Of a stretch of 14,416 nt of DNA, positions 1 through 7,079 are shown in pieces. This stretch comes from JAKLKS01 sp964370855. GTDB lineage: Bacteria; Planctomycetota; JAJSAM01; JAKLKS01. The notes below the pieces were generated by a model that did no database searches, was not told the DNA's origin, and saw only the letters and a list, made by a program, of their open reading frames with translations. The stretch spans positions 1-14,416 of the forward strand of contig CAYJMF010000112.1 of NCBI GenBank assembly GCA_964370855.1. Reading direction: 5' to 3'. Each line of letters begins with the position of its first letter. Position 1 is the first letter of the stretch. The position numbers and the translations under genes were made by a program.

Positions 1-26
1 AGGCGTCCCTGAACGACGGGACGCCT
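1..26. terminator. Perfect 9-bp stem-loop at the window edge, possible terminator
   Basis: AGGCGTCCC (1-9) and GGGACGCCT (18-26) are exact reverse complements around an 8-base loop. No T-run follows on the + strand. It could end a gene lying left of the window, or be a small intergenic palindrome. With no upstream sequence the role cannot be settled. Confidence 0.35.
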
Positions 27-275
27 CCATTCCGGGACCGTTGGAGAGGCGGCGGATTCGAGACGCCTTCCGGAGCCGTGATGGGTTTCCCGGGATCGGG
101 GCTCTGGATCCTGGGGGACGGCGTTCATCGTCCGTGCCTTGAAGTCACCGGAGCTCCTTCGGGGTGCCCGCCGTCCCCTCCTCCCCCGGGTACCGAACCC
201 GCTCCCCCGCACCTCCCCCCCGCCCGCTCCCGTCCTTCCTTCCCGCCGGGGGATCCTGCATGATGGTGCGCTTCC
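1..275. other. Upstream region of the regulator gene; no gene seen
   Basis: I see no convincing coding frame here. The open frames are Pro/Arg-rich shadows of the GC-rich sequence. The first 26 bases form a perfect stem-loop, listed separately. The 180-275 stretch is strongly C-rich. I find no good sigma-70 hexamer pair and no clear sigma-54 -24/-12 element in front of the gene at 276, so its promoter is not identified. Confidence 0.6.
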
Positions 276-1829
<1,554 letters not shown>

Positions 1830-1847
<18 letters not shown>

Positions 1848-1875
1848 GCCCGCGGGGGACGGCTAGGCCCGCGGG
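1830..1875. repeat. 19-bp tandem duplication spanning both convergent stop codons; possible bidirectional terminator
   Basis: The unit CCCGCGGGGGACGGCTAGG occurs at 1830-1848 and 1849-1867, followed by a partial third copy (CCCGCGGG, 1868-1875). The first copy carries the + strand TAG stop (1845-1847). The second carries the - strand stop (CTA at 1863-1865). CCCGCGGG is itself a palindrome, so any two copies can pair across an 11-base loop on either strand. No T-run follows, so intrinsic termination is only a possibility. Confidence 0.7.
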
Positions 1876-2615
1876 AGGCGCCTCCCGAGGGCGGCCCGGG
1901 CCGCGGGGAGCGCGGCGGCGAAGCCCGCGGGAAGGCCGCCGGCGGCGGCGGCGTAGGCGCCGAGCAGGGACTCCCGATCCCGCGGGGGCCACCGGTCCTC
2001 GAGGCCTGCGACGAGGTCCGCGAGGTCCCGCGCCTGGAGCGGGCCGCCGCGGGGGGCCGCGCGCATCCTCCCGGAATCCACCTTGAGCACCTGCCAGGGG
2101 CCCTCCACGCCCGGCGCCGCCACGAGGTTGCGCGGGACGAGGGAGAGATCGCCGAGCCCCTCGGCGTGCATCCTCCCCGCGGCGGCCCCCGCGGCGGCGG
2201 CGAGGCCGGGCTCCGCGTCCCGGGAAGCGAGATCCCTCCCGCCGGCCACCGCCTCGGAGACGAGCACCGCCTCGTCGAGGAGCCCCGAGGTCCGCCGCTC
2301 CGCGCAGGCGACGGCGGCGGGGGCGAGCCCGAGGGCGCCGAGGCGGCGGAGCGCTTCGGCCTCCCGCATCGCCCGGCTCGGGGCCGCGAAGGTGGTGCGG
2401 AAGAGGCCCCGCAGCTTGGGGGCGAAGCCGCGGTAGGAGTAGACCTTGCGGAAGACGGCGAGGCGGCCGCCGGGGAGGGGGAGGAGGCCGGACTCGGTGA
2501 CCACCGTGCGCGCACGGGCCACGACGACGGCCCCCTCGATAGCGTGGAGGAGCCGCCACCCCTCCTCGCCCGCGGGGCCGGCGTGACTTCCGTACCAGGT
2601 GATGGTCACGGTCAC
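1863..2615 (-). CDS. WaaP/Kdo-kinase-like lipopolysaccharide kinase family protein
   Basis: This is a 250-residue protein with the layout of the small eukaryotic-like kinases that phosphorylate lipopolysaccharide core sugars (WaaP/KdkA family). Visible signatures are a basic strand FRKVYSY with K57 as candidate ATP-binding lysine, an acidic helix (REAE, 84-87), a catalytic loop GDLSLVPRNLV with D156 and N163, and a metal-binding equivalent KVDSGRM with D180. No signal peptide or membrane segment is seen, so it is probably cytoplasmic. The start is uncertain: GTG 2615, with GAGG four bases upstream, or GTG 2609. No other LPS-core gene is nearby, so the substrate is unknown and another small phosphotransferase is possible. 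It converges on the regulator at 276-1847 and is divergent from the HU operon. Confidence 0.75.
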   Translation of the reverse strand: MTVTITWYGSHAGPAGEEGWRLLHAIEGAVVVARARTVVTESGLLPLPGGRLAVFRKVYSYRGFAPKLRGLFRTTFAAPSRAMREAEALRRLGALGLAPAAVACAERRTSGLLDEAVLVSEAVAGGRDLASRDAEPGLAAAAGAAAGRMHAEGLGDLSLVPRNLVAAPGVEGPWQVLKVDSGRMRAAPRGGPLQARDLADLVAGLEDRWPPRDRESLLGAYAAAAGGLPAGFAAALPAARAALGRRLPRA

Positions 2616-2659
2616 GGAGCCTCGCCCTTCCTCCACCCCCGGGGAATCCGAGCACTCCC

Positions 2660-2687
2660 TTGACTCCGGCATCGGGGGGGGTATATT
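2660..2687 (+). promoter_or_regulatory. Sigma-70-like promoter of the HU/MEMO operon
   Basis: TTGACT (2660-2665, 5/6 to consensus) and TATATT (2682-2687, 5/6) are separated by 16 bp. This is the best housekeeping promoter in the window. The spacer ends in eight consecutive G (2674-2681) touching the -10. Transcription would begin near 2694, giving a leader of about 100 bases before the start codon at 2793. Confidence 0.75.
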
Positions 2688-2732
2688 CTCTGTAACTCCA
2701 TGGGCGGAAGAGCGATAGAGCAATCCGCCCGA

Positions 2733-2763
2733 CCCCGGCTCGGCCCGCGAGGCCGAATCGGGG
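2733..2763 (+). promoter_or_regulatory. Stem-loop in the HU mRNA leader
   Basis: Bases 2733-2745 (CCCCGGCTCGGCC) pair with 2751-2763 (GGCCGAATCGGGG) around loop CGCGA. The stem has 13 positions, with one G-U and one C-A mismatch. It lies between the predicted transcription start and the Shine-Dalgarno (2777-2783), so it is inside the 5' UTR. A role in translation control or attenuation is inference. Confidence 0.5.
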
Positions 2764-2792
2764 ACCTTGGGCGGGCGGGAGGGCGGCGACCG

Positions 2793-3164
2793 ATGGGGAC
2801 GATCACGAAGAAGGAACTGGTCAACCGGATCTCCGAGAAGACGGGCCAGACGAAGGTGATCACGAAGGACATCATCCAGATGTTCCTCGACGAGATCATC
2901 AACGAACTCGGCAAGGGCAACCGCCTGGAGTTCCGCGAGTTCGGCGTGTTCGAGATCAAGGAGCGCGCGGCCCGCAAGGCGCAGAACCCCCGGACCCTCG
3001 AGAAGGTCAGCGTCCCGGCCAAGAAGGTCGTGAAGTTCAAGGTGGGGCGGCTCATGAAGGAGCTCGTGGGCATCACGAGCCCCCGCGGCCCCCGCGCCGC
3101 CCCCGCACCCGGTTCCCCCCGGCCCGAGGGACTGCCCGAGCCCGTCCCCGGCGAGGAGGAGTAG
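2793..3164 (+). CDS. HU/IHF-family nucleoid DNA-binding protein
   Basis: This 123-residue protein should bend and compact DNA as a dimer. It begins with the typical helical part TKKELVNRISEKTG, followed by the core FREFGVFEIKERAARKAQNPRT. Pro66 sits at the tip of the DNA-intercalating arm, and the core closes with VPAKKVVKFKVGRLMKELV. A typical HU of about 90-95 residues would end near residue 95. The remaining 28 residues are a Pro-rich, acidic-ended tail (PEGLPEPVPGEEE) that standard HU lacks. The start is ATG 2793, with GGGAGGG nine bases upstream. An in-frame ATG at 2700 would lie only a few bases from the predicted transcription start and would add an unrelated Arg/Gly-rich piece. It is the first gene of a two-gene operon with the MEMO gene. 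HU versus IHF cannot be decided from sequence alone. Confidence 0.95.
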   Translation: MGTITKKELVNRISEKTGQTKVITKDIIQMFLDEIINELGKGNRLEFREFGVFEIKERAARKAQNPRTLEKVSVPAKKVVKFKVGRLMKELVGITSPRGPRAAPAPGSPRPEGLPEPVPGEEE

Positions 3165-3173
3165 GAGGGATCC

Positions 3174-4049
3174 ATGGCGGCGCCCCGCGCGCCCGCCGTC
3201 GCCGGACTCTTCTATCCCGCCGACGCGCGCTCCTGCGAAGGGGAGCTGCGCCGCTGCGCCGCCGCCGCCCCCGGTGTCTCCGCCTCCGCGCCCGCGGGCG
3301 CCCGCGTCCCCGCCGTCCTCGCGCCCCACGCGGGATGGTCCTTCTCGGGCGCCCTGGCCGCCGCCGCCCTCGCCCCCCTCGTCGCCTCGGACCCCGCGAC
3401 CGTCGTCCTCTTCGGCGCCGATCACTGCGGCCTCCATCGCGGCCCCTCCCTCCACCCGGGCCCGGAGTGGGGGACGCCGCTCGGCCACGTCGCCGTGGAC
3501 GTCGAGGCCGCCGCGGCCCTGGTCGCGGCGGGGGCGGCGGCGGCGGACCCCGCGGCCCACGGGCCGGAGCACAGCATCGAGGTCCTCGTGCCCTTCCTCC
3601 GGCTCCTCCTGCCGCGGGCCCGGATCCTGCCCGTCATCGTGCCCGCCGCGTCCGGCGCCCCGGCCCTGGGGGAGGCCGTGCACGGAGTCCTCGTGCGCCT
3701 CCGCCGCAGGGCCGTCGCCGTGGGGTCCACGGATCTCACCCACTACGGGGCCCGTTTCGGCTTCGAGCCCCGGGGACGGGGGGAGGGAGCGCACCGCTGG
3801 TCCAAGGAGGAGAACGACGGGGCCTTCCTCCAACGGGCCGTGGCCCTCGACCCCGAGGGCCTCCTCCGTTCGGCCCGGGAGCGCCGCAACGCCTGCGGTC
3901 CCGGTGCCGCGGCGGCGGCCGCCGCCTTCGCCCGCGCCTCCGGGGCCAGCCGCGGCCTGCTCCTCGCCCACGCCACCTCGGCGGAGGTGATGGGGGAGCG
4001 GGACCCGGAACAGTGGGTCGGCTACGCCGCCCTCGCCTTCGTCGCCTGA
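3174..4049 (+). CDS. amrB: MEMO-family protein (AmmeMemoRadiSam system protein B type)
   Basis: This 291-residue protein matches the MEMO1 family over its whole length. That family has a fold related to metal-dependent aromatic-ring dioxygenases. Seen motifs are AGLFYPAD (10-17), PHAGWSFSG with H52, GADH with H84, HGPEHSIEVLVPFL (E132, H133), STDLTHYG with H190, and NACGPGA with C241. H52 and H84 have the same spacing as the H49/H81 pair that binds metal in human MEMO1, and H190 and C241 fit the other two ligands, so a metal site is probably intact. The ATG at 3174 is preceded by AGGAGGG (3163-3169), which overlaps the HU stop codon, so the pair is likely co-transcribed and perhaps translationally coupled. 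The bacterial partners AMMECR1 and the radical-SAM protein are not in this window. The biochemical function of the bacterial proteins is not well established. Confidence 0.93.
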   Translation: MAAPRAPAVAGLFYPADARSCEGELRRCAAAAPGVSASAPAGARVPAVLAPHAGWSFSGALAAAALAPLVASDPATVVLFGADHCGLHRGPSLHPGPEWGTPLGHVAVDVEAAAALVAAGAAAADPAAHGPEHSIEVLVPFLRLLLPRARILPVIVPAASGAPALGEAVHGVLVRLRRRAVAVGSTDLTHYGARFGFEPRGRGEGAHRWSKEENDGAFLQRAVALDPEGLLRSARERRNACGPGAAAAAAAFARASGASRGLLLAHATSAEVMGERDPEQWVGYAALAFVA

Positions 4050-4083
4050 CCCGCTCCCGACCCGCCCACGAGGGCCCCATACA

Positions 4084-4102
4084 GTGGCCACGAAGTGGCC
4101 AC
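4084..4102. promoter_or_regulatory. Twin 8-bp palindromes GTGGCCAC, possible operator or hairpin
   Basis: GTGGCCAC is present at 4084-4091 and 4095-4102. Each copy is a perfect palindrome, and the 11-bp period would place both on the same DNA face. As RNA, the two copies would form an 8-bp stem with loop GAA, 35 bases after the MEMO stop. This could therefore be an operator for the next transcript or a hairpin ending the HU/MEMO mRNA. No clean T-run follows. Confidence 0.45.
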
Positions 4103-4211
4103 CTAACGCGTTATTACCCAACAGGTTGTGGTTCGTATCCCGTTTCCCTGTCCCCCCCCCGCCGTAGGCTTCCGGTGGCCCGGGAGCGCAGTGGGCCGGA
4201 AGGAGGCGGAC

Positions 4212-4295
4212 ATGGCGGACCTTCGCGACCTCGGACACGAACTGCCCATCGGTCTCGGCCTGGTCCTCGTGATGGTGATTGCCCTCCTCGTCTGA
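4212..4295 (+). CDS. 27-residue single-pass membrane mini-protein (putative)
   Basis: A short reading frame begins MADLRDLGHELPIG and continues as an unbroken hydrophobic stretch, LGLVLVMVIALLV, up to the stop. That stretch (about residues 12-27) could just span a membrane, with the charged N-terminal part outside the bilayer. The ATG is preceded by AGGAGG (4201-4206) with 5-base spacing, among the strongest ribosome binding sites in the window. A 7-bp hairpin starts two bases after the TGA. Its size, strong initiation site and location in an otherwise non-coding gap resemble small regulatory membrane proteins. I do not recognise a family. A chance frame in GC-rich DNA remains possible. Confidence 0.5.
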   Translation: MADLRDLGHELPIGLGLVLVMVIALLV

Positions 4296-4400
4296 CCGGC
4301 TGCTTCCCGCAGCCGATTCGGCCGGGACCACCGGCCGGACCCCTGCCCCGCGGTCCGCCGCGGGCGCACCCTGACAACGGGCCGTTACAGGGCCCACCCG
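4296..4400 (+). other. Run of consecutive hairpins downstream of the mini-ORF
   Basis: Three perfect or near-perfect stems follow one another: CGGCTGC/GCAGCCG (4297-4303 with 4309-4315, loop TTCCC); a 9-bp stem around CGGCCGG/CCGGCCG (4317-4325 with 4331-4339, loop GACCA); and CCCGCGG/CCGCGGG (4347-4353 with 4358-4364, loop TCCG). A fourth, weaker stem GGGCC/GGCCC lies at about 4379-4397. The first could terminate the mini-ORF transcript. The set might also be a structured RNA. High GC makes chance stems common. Confidence 0.4.
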
Positions 4401-4576
4401 ATGTGGATGGTTCGTTTCCTGTCCGCCACGGCCCTCCCCCTCGCATCCCCCGGCGCACGCCGGTCCTCCCGCGGCATGGCGCTTGCGCCTCCCCTCCCCG
4501 GCGGACGCGGTTACACTTCGAGAAGTCAGAAACGGAGGGGCGCATGGCGACGGGATTCCGGCAGGAGGGCGTGTCG
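4401..4576 (+). promoter_or_regulatory. Leader of the zinc-knuckle gene with a weak -10-like element
   Basis: TACACT (4512-4517, 4/6 to the -10 consensus) lies 60 bp before the chosen start. A small inverted repeat ACTTC-GA-GAAGT (4515-4526) overlaps it. No -35 at proper spacing is evident: TTGCGC at 4483-4488 would need a 23-bp spacer. I see no convincing gene in this stretch. Confidence 0.3.
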
Positions 4577-5977
4577 ATGGAATCGGAAATCGTCTTCTGC
4601 GAGCGTTGCGGGGTCTCCATCCCCGAGCACGAGATCGCCGCGTCCCGGCAGGCCGCCGGGGGGCGGGACCTCTGTCCCTCCTGCATCGCCCCCGGCGCCT
4701 CCGGGGACGGTGACCTCCGGCTCTACTTCTGCGAGAACTGCCGGGTGTCCATCGCCGTCTCCGACGTCCTGACGGGGCAGGCGAAGCCCGAGGGCTCCGG
4801 CTACCACTGCGCCGTCTGCTCCCAGGGAACCCCCGCGGAGCGGGTGGCCCGGCGCACCGCCGTGGAGCGGGAGATGGCCGCCGTCGGGCTCCCCGCGCCG
4901 GGGAACCGGCCCGCGGGCCAGGCGCCGCTCTACTTCTGCGACGGCTGCAACGCCTCCATCCCCGCCACGGCCGTGGCCACGGGCCGCGCCCTCGTCGAGG
5001 GGGGGAGGACCTGGTGCGAGACCTGCCGCCCCCGCCGCGCCCGGGGCGGGGGCGCGGGCTTCCTGCCCGTGGCCGCCGCGGCCCTCCTCGCCGCCGGGGC
5101 CACGGCCGCGGTCTTCATCGTCATGGATCGCCAGGAGCGGGAGCAGGCGCGGAAGAGCGCCGTCGCCGCCGAGGACCCCCTCGCCCGCATCCGGCAGGAC
5201 GTCCGGTCCGCCCGGGAGGACGCCTCCATGGCCCGCGGCGAGGTCGCCGACCGCGCCGATCGGATCGAACGGGATCTGGAGCGGCGGGTGGAGGCCCTGC
5301 GGGCCGACATCAAGGCCGCCCGCGAGGCCGCGGACCGCGCCTCCGCCGCGGCGGCGACGGGCGGGACGGAGCGGTTCCAGCGCATCGAGACGCGCATCGG
5401 CGAGCTCGAGGAGGAGTTGACCGCGGGCCTCCAGGCCGTCGTGGAGCGCGTCGACCGCGTCGCCGCGAAGGCCGATGCCGCGCCCCCGGCGGGGTCCGGT
5501 CTCGAGCCGCCGGCGCCGCCCGGCCCCCCCGCCGCTCCCGAGGCCGGTCCCGGGGCCGGGGATCCCCCCCCGGCGGGGCTCGGCCCCGACGCGGCGCGCA
5601 CCGTCCTCCAGTTGAAGGACAAGGCCGCCGAGGCCCGCTTCGCCGCGGCCATCGAGCTCGGCAAGCTCGGCGAGAAGGCGGTCTGGCCCCACCTCGTGGA
5701 GGCCCTCCGCAAGGACGACGACCCCTTCGTGCGCCGGGCCTGCTGCCGCTCCCTCGGTGAGCTGAAGGCCTTCGAGGCCATCCCGGCCCTCGTGGACGCC
5801 CTCTCCGACGGGGAGGAGTACGTCGCGAAGCAGGCCTCCATGGTGCTCAGGGAGATGTCGGGGCAGGACTTCGGCTACAAGCAGAACCAGCCGAAGGGGG
5901 AGCGGAAGAAGGTCGCCGACCGCGCCCGCAAGTGGTGGGAGGAGAACAAGGCGCGCCTCGCACCCGGCGCGGAGTAA
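4577..5977 (+). CDS. Triple zinc-knuckle, transmembrane, coiled-coil and HEAT-repeat protein
   Basis: This 466-residue protein has four parts. First come three homologous knuckles of about 30 residues, each with two CxxC pairs: C8/C11/C33/C36, C52/C55/C78/C81 and C121/C124/C147/C150. Each opens with a (Y)FCxxCxxSI pattern, which suggests triplication. A basic patch (RPRRAR) then precedes one hydrophobic helix (about 162-182). Next is a charged heptad-rich region (about 185-310) likely to be coiled coil, followed by a Pro/Ala/Gly linker. The last part carries HEAT-like helices (EARFAAAIELGKLGEKAVWPHL and onward) and ends in a basic helix with KWWEENKARL. By the positive-inside rule the knuckles face the cytoplasm and the coiled coil and HEAT part lie outside. 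ATG 4577 has AGGAGGG at 4563-4569. An in-frame ATG 4544 with its own GGAGG (4534-4538) would add 11 residues. The function is unknown; it may be a membrane scaffold. Confidence 0.85.
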   Translation: MESEIVFCERCGVSIPEHEIAASRQAAGGRDLCPSCIAPGASGDGDLRLYFCENCRVSIAVSDVLTGQAKPEGSGYHCAVCSQGTPAERVARRTAVEREMAAVGLPAPGNRPAGQAPLYFCDGCNASIPATAVATGRALVEGGRTWCETCRPRRARGGGAGFLPVAAAALLAAGATAAVFIVMDRQEREQARKSAVAAEDPLARIRQDVRSAREDASMARGEVADRADRIERDLERRVEALRADIKAAREAADRASAAAATGGTERFQRIETRIGELEEELTAGLQAVVERVDRVAAKADAAPPAGSGLEPPAPPGPPAAPEAGPGAGDPPPAGLGPDAARTVLQLKDKAAEARFAAAIELGKLGEKAVWPHLVEALRKDDDPFVRRACCRSLGELKAFEAIPALVDALSDGEEYVAKQASMVLREMSGQDFGYKQNQPKGERKKVADRARKWWEENKARLAPGAE

Positions 5978-5986
5978 CTCCTCTTC

Positions 5987-6033
5987 GACTTGCGGGTCGA
6001 CTTGCGGGTCGACTTGCGGGTCGACTTGCGGGG
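5987..6033. repeat. 12-bp tandem repeat between convergent stop codons
   Basis: GACTTGCGGGTC is repeated three times exactly (5987-5998, 5999-6010, 6011-6022), then GACTTGCGGG recurs at 6023-6032. Another GACTTGCGG (6041-6049) forms the last codons of the methyltransferase gene on the - strand. The array separates the HEAT gene stop (5975-5977) from the methyltransferase stop (6037-6039). Each junction creates GTCGAC. Confidence 0.9.
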
Positions 6034-6036
6034 CCG

Positions 6037-7014
6037 CTACGACTTGCGGCAGTAGAGCAGGAGGTTCGCCACGCCCGGGTCCCCGGCGTTCTCGCCGGAG
6101 GAGACGGGGTACTGGCGGCGACCCACGATCTCCAGCCCCGAGCGGATCACCTCGCCCATGACCTCGCCGCCCTCGACGACGAGGAGGTCGTTCTGGGTCC
6201 GCTTGCGCTTGCGGGTGGCCTTGGCCTTGCGGCCCACGGCGACCTGGGTGGCGTTGAGCAGGAAGACCCCCCCCGGCAGGAGCAGGCGCCGCACGAGGTC
6301 GAGGAACCGGCGGCGCTCCCTCTCCGACCGCGTCGGGTCGAACTTCCGTGGGTCGGACTTGCGGGAATCCCCCTTCTGCGGCGCCCCCGGCACGGAGGCC
6401 AGGGAGCGGAAGAACCCGCGGTCCGAGGCGAGGCCGAAGGATTCGGCGGGCAGGAGGGTCGCGCTCTCGTAGACCTCGCCGATCATGAAGTCCACGTCCC
6501 GGCTGTTGAGCCAGGCGCGCTCGCGGGCGAGGCCGATGCTGTTGCGGTCGGAGTCGAGGCCCGTGACGCGGTACCCGCGCTCGGAGAGGAAGACGGCCTC
6601 CTCCCCCTTGCCGCAGCCGAACACCACCGCCCGGCAGCTCCGCGGGACGTAGTCGAGGGACATGAAATCGTGGAGGTAGGTGTAGTCGTAGTCCCCCTCG
6701 GGGAAGCGGGGGCCGAGCCGCGAGGGGATGGCGGCGGGGGCCATAGCCGCGGGTGCCATGGAGGCGGGAACCGGGGGGGCCTGGATGGTCGCCACGGGCG
6801 AGTTCGACAGCGTCTCGAGGACCGGTTCCGTCCGCCGGGAGGCGGGACGGGAGGAGCGGCGCGCCGGGGCGGCGGGGCGAACGGCGGTCCCGGCGCCGGC
6901 GAGGGGCCTTCCCGACGGAGTCCGGCTCCTGCCTCCCGCCTTGAGAGGGCTCGAGGCCCCGCTCCTCGACTGTTTGTTCGGCTTGCCTGTCATGACGGTG
7001 GTCCCGATCCCCAT
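6037..7014 (-). CDS. Class I SAM-dependent methyltransferase with disordered N-terminus
   Basis: This is a 325-residue protein. Residues 1-105 are low complexity, rich in Arg, Pro, Ala and Ser, and probably disordered. The Rossmann methyltransferase core follows: motif I AVVFGCGKGEEA (129-140), a motif II acidic end VTGLDSD (150-156), and a later LLLPGGVFLLNAT strand (244-255). Residues 211-235 hold a hydrophilic insert with short DPRK-type repeats. Residues 262-272 are very basic (RKAKATRKRKR), which could mean a nucleic-acid or ribosomal substrate. The substrate cannot be told from sequence. ATG 7014 is the longest start; ATG 6993 (MTGKPNKQ) is an alternative, and neither has a strong Shine-Dalgarno. 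Its stop faces the HEAT gene across the 12-bp repeat. A promoter candidate lies at 7161-7190. Confidence 0.8.
   Translation of the reverse strand: MGIGTTVMTGKPNKQSRSGASSPLKAGGRSRTPSGRPLAGAGTAVRPAAPARRSSRPASRRTEPVLETLSNSPVATIQAPPVPASMAPAAMAPAAIPSRLGPRFPEGDYDYTYLHDFMSLDYVPRSCRAVVFGCGKGEEAVFLSERGYRVTGLDSDRNSIGLARERAWLNSRDVDFMIGEVYESATLLPAESFGLASDRGFFRSLASVPGAPQKGDSRKSDPRKFDPTRSERERRRFLDLVRRLLLPGGVFLLNATQVAVGRKAKATRKRKRTQNDLLVVEGGEVMGEVIRSGLEIVGRRQYPVSSGENAGDPGVANLLLYCRKS
6336..6365 (-). repeat. Two 15-bp repeats inside the methyltransferase gene
   Basis: On the - strand, a unit reading roughly CCGCAAGTCCGACCC is followed by ACGGAAGTTCGACCC, encoding RKSDP then RKFDP. The core (ACTTGCGGG on the + strand) is the same as in the 12-bp array just downstream of this gene. 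This makes a hydrophilic insert in the protein. Confidence 0.6.
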
Positions 7015-7079
7015 CCCGTGGATGAACCCATTTCGACGATCTGCGGCGGCGGGATTCTACAGGGAAGGGGGGAGGGACT

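Noticed and set aside
4081..4150. tRNA-like look: a GGTTCGTATCC segment resembling a T-arm after an AACGCGTTA segment
   Set aside because: The T-stem and anticodon stem do not pair, no acceptor stem is found, and the conserved loop pattern is off by a base. It is not a tRNA; a degenerate remnant cannot be shown.
1863..4397. The kinase frame staying open far upstream on the - strand
   Set aside because: The upstream part is antisense to the HU and MEMO genes and has low-complexity Gly/Glu/Arg composition. The kinase fold begins only after 2615.
4477..4491. TGGCGCTTGCGC considered as a sigma-54 -24/-12 promoter
   Set aside because: The GG and GC elements are about half the required distance apart, so it cannot be a sigma-54 promoter.
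3335..4543. Open frame extending the zinc-knuckle protein upstream through the MEMO gene
   Set aside because: This part is Arg/Pro-rich and overlaps a well-supported MEMO gene. Good ribosome binding sites are present at 4544 and 4577.
4401..4772. Short + frame beginning MWMVRFLSATALPLASPG that resembles a signal peptide
   Set aside because: It has no good Shine-Dalgarno, runs into the zinc-knuckle gene in another frame, and the rest is Arg/Pro-rich.
5987..6033. 12-bp repeats considered as a CRISPR array
   Set aside because: The units are directly adjacent without spacers and far too short for CRISPR repeats.
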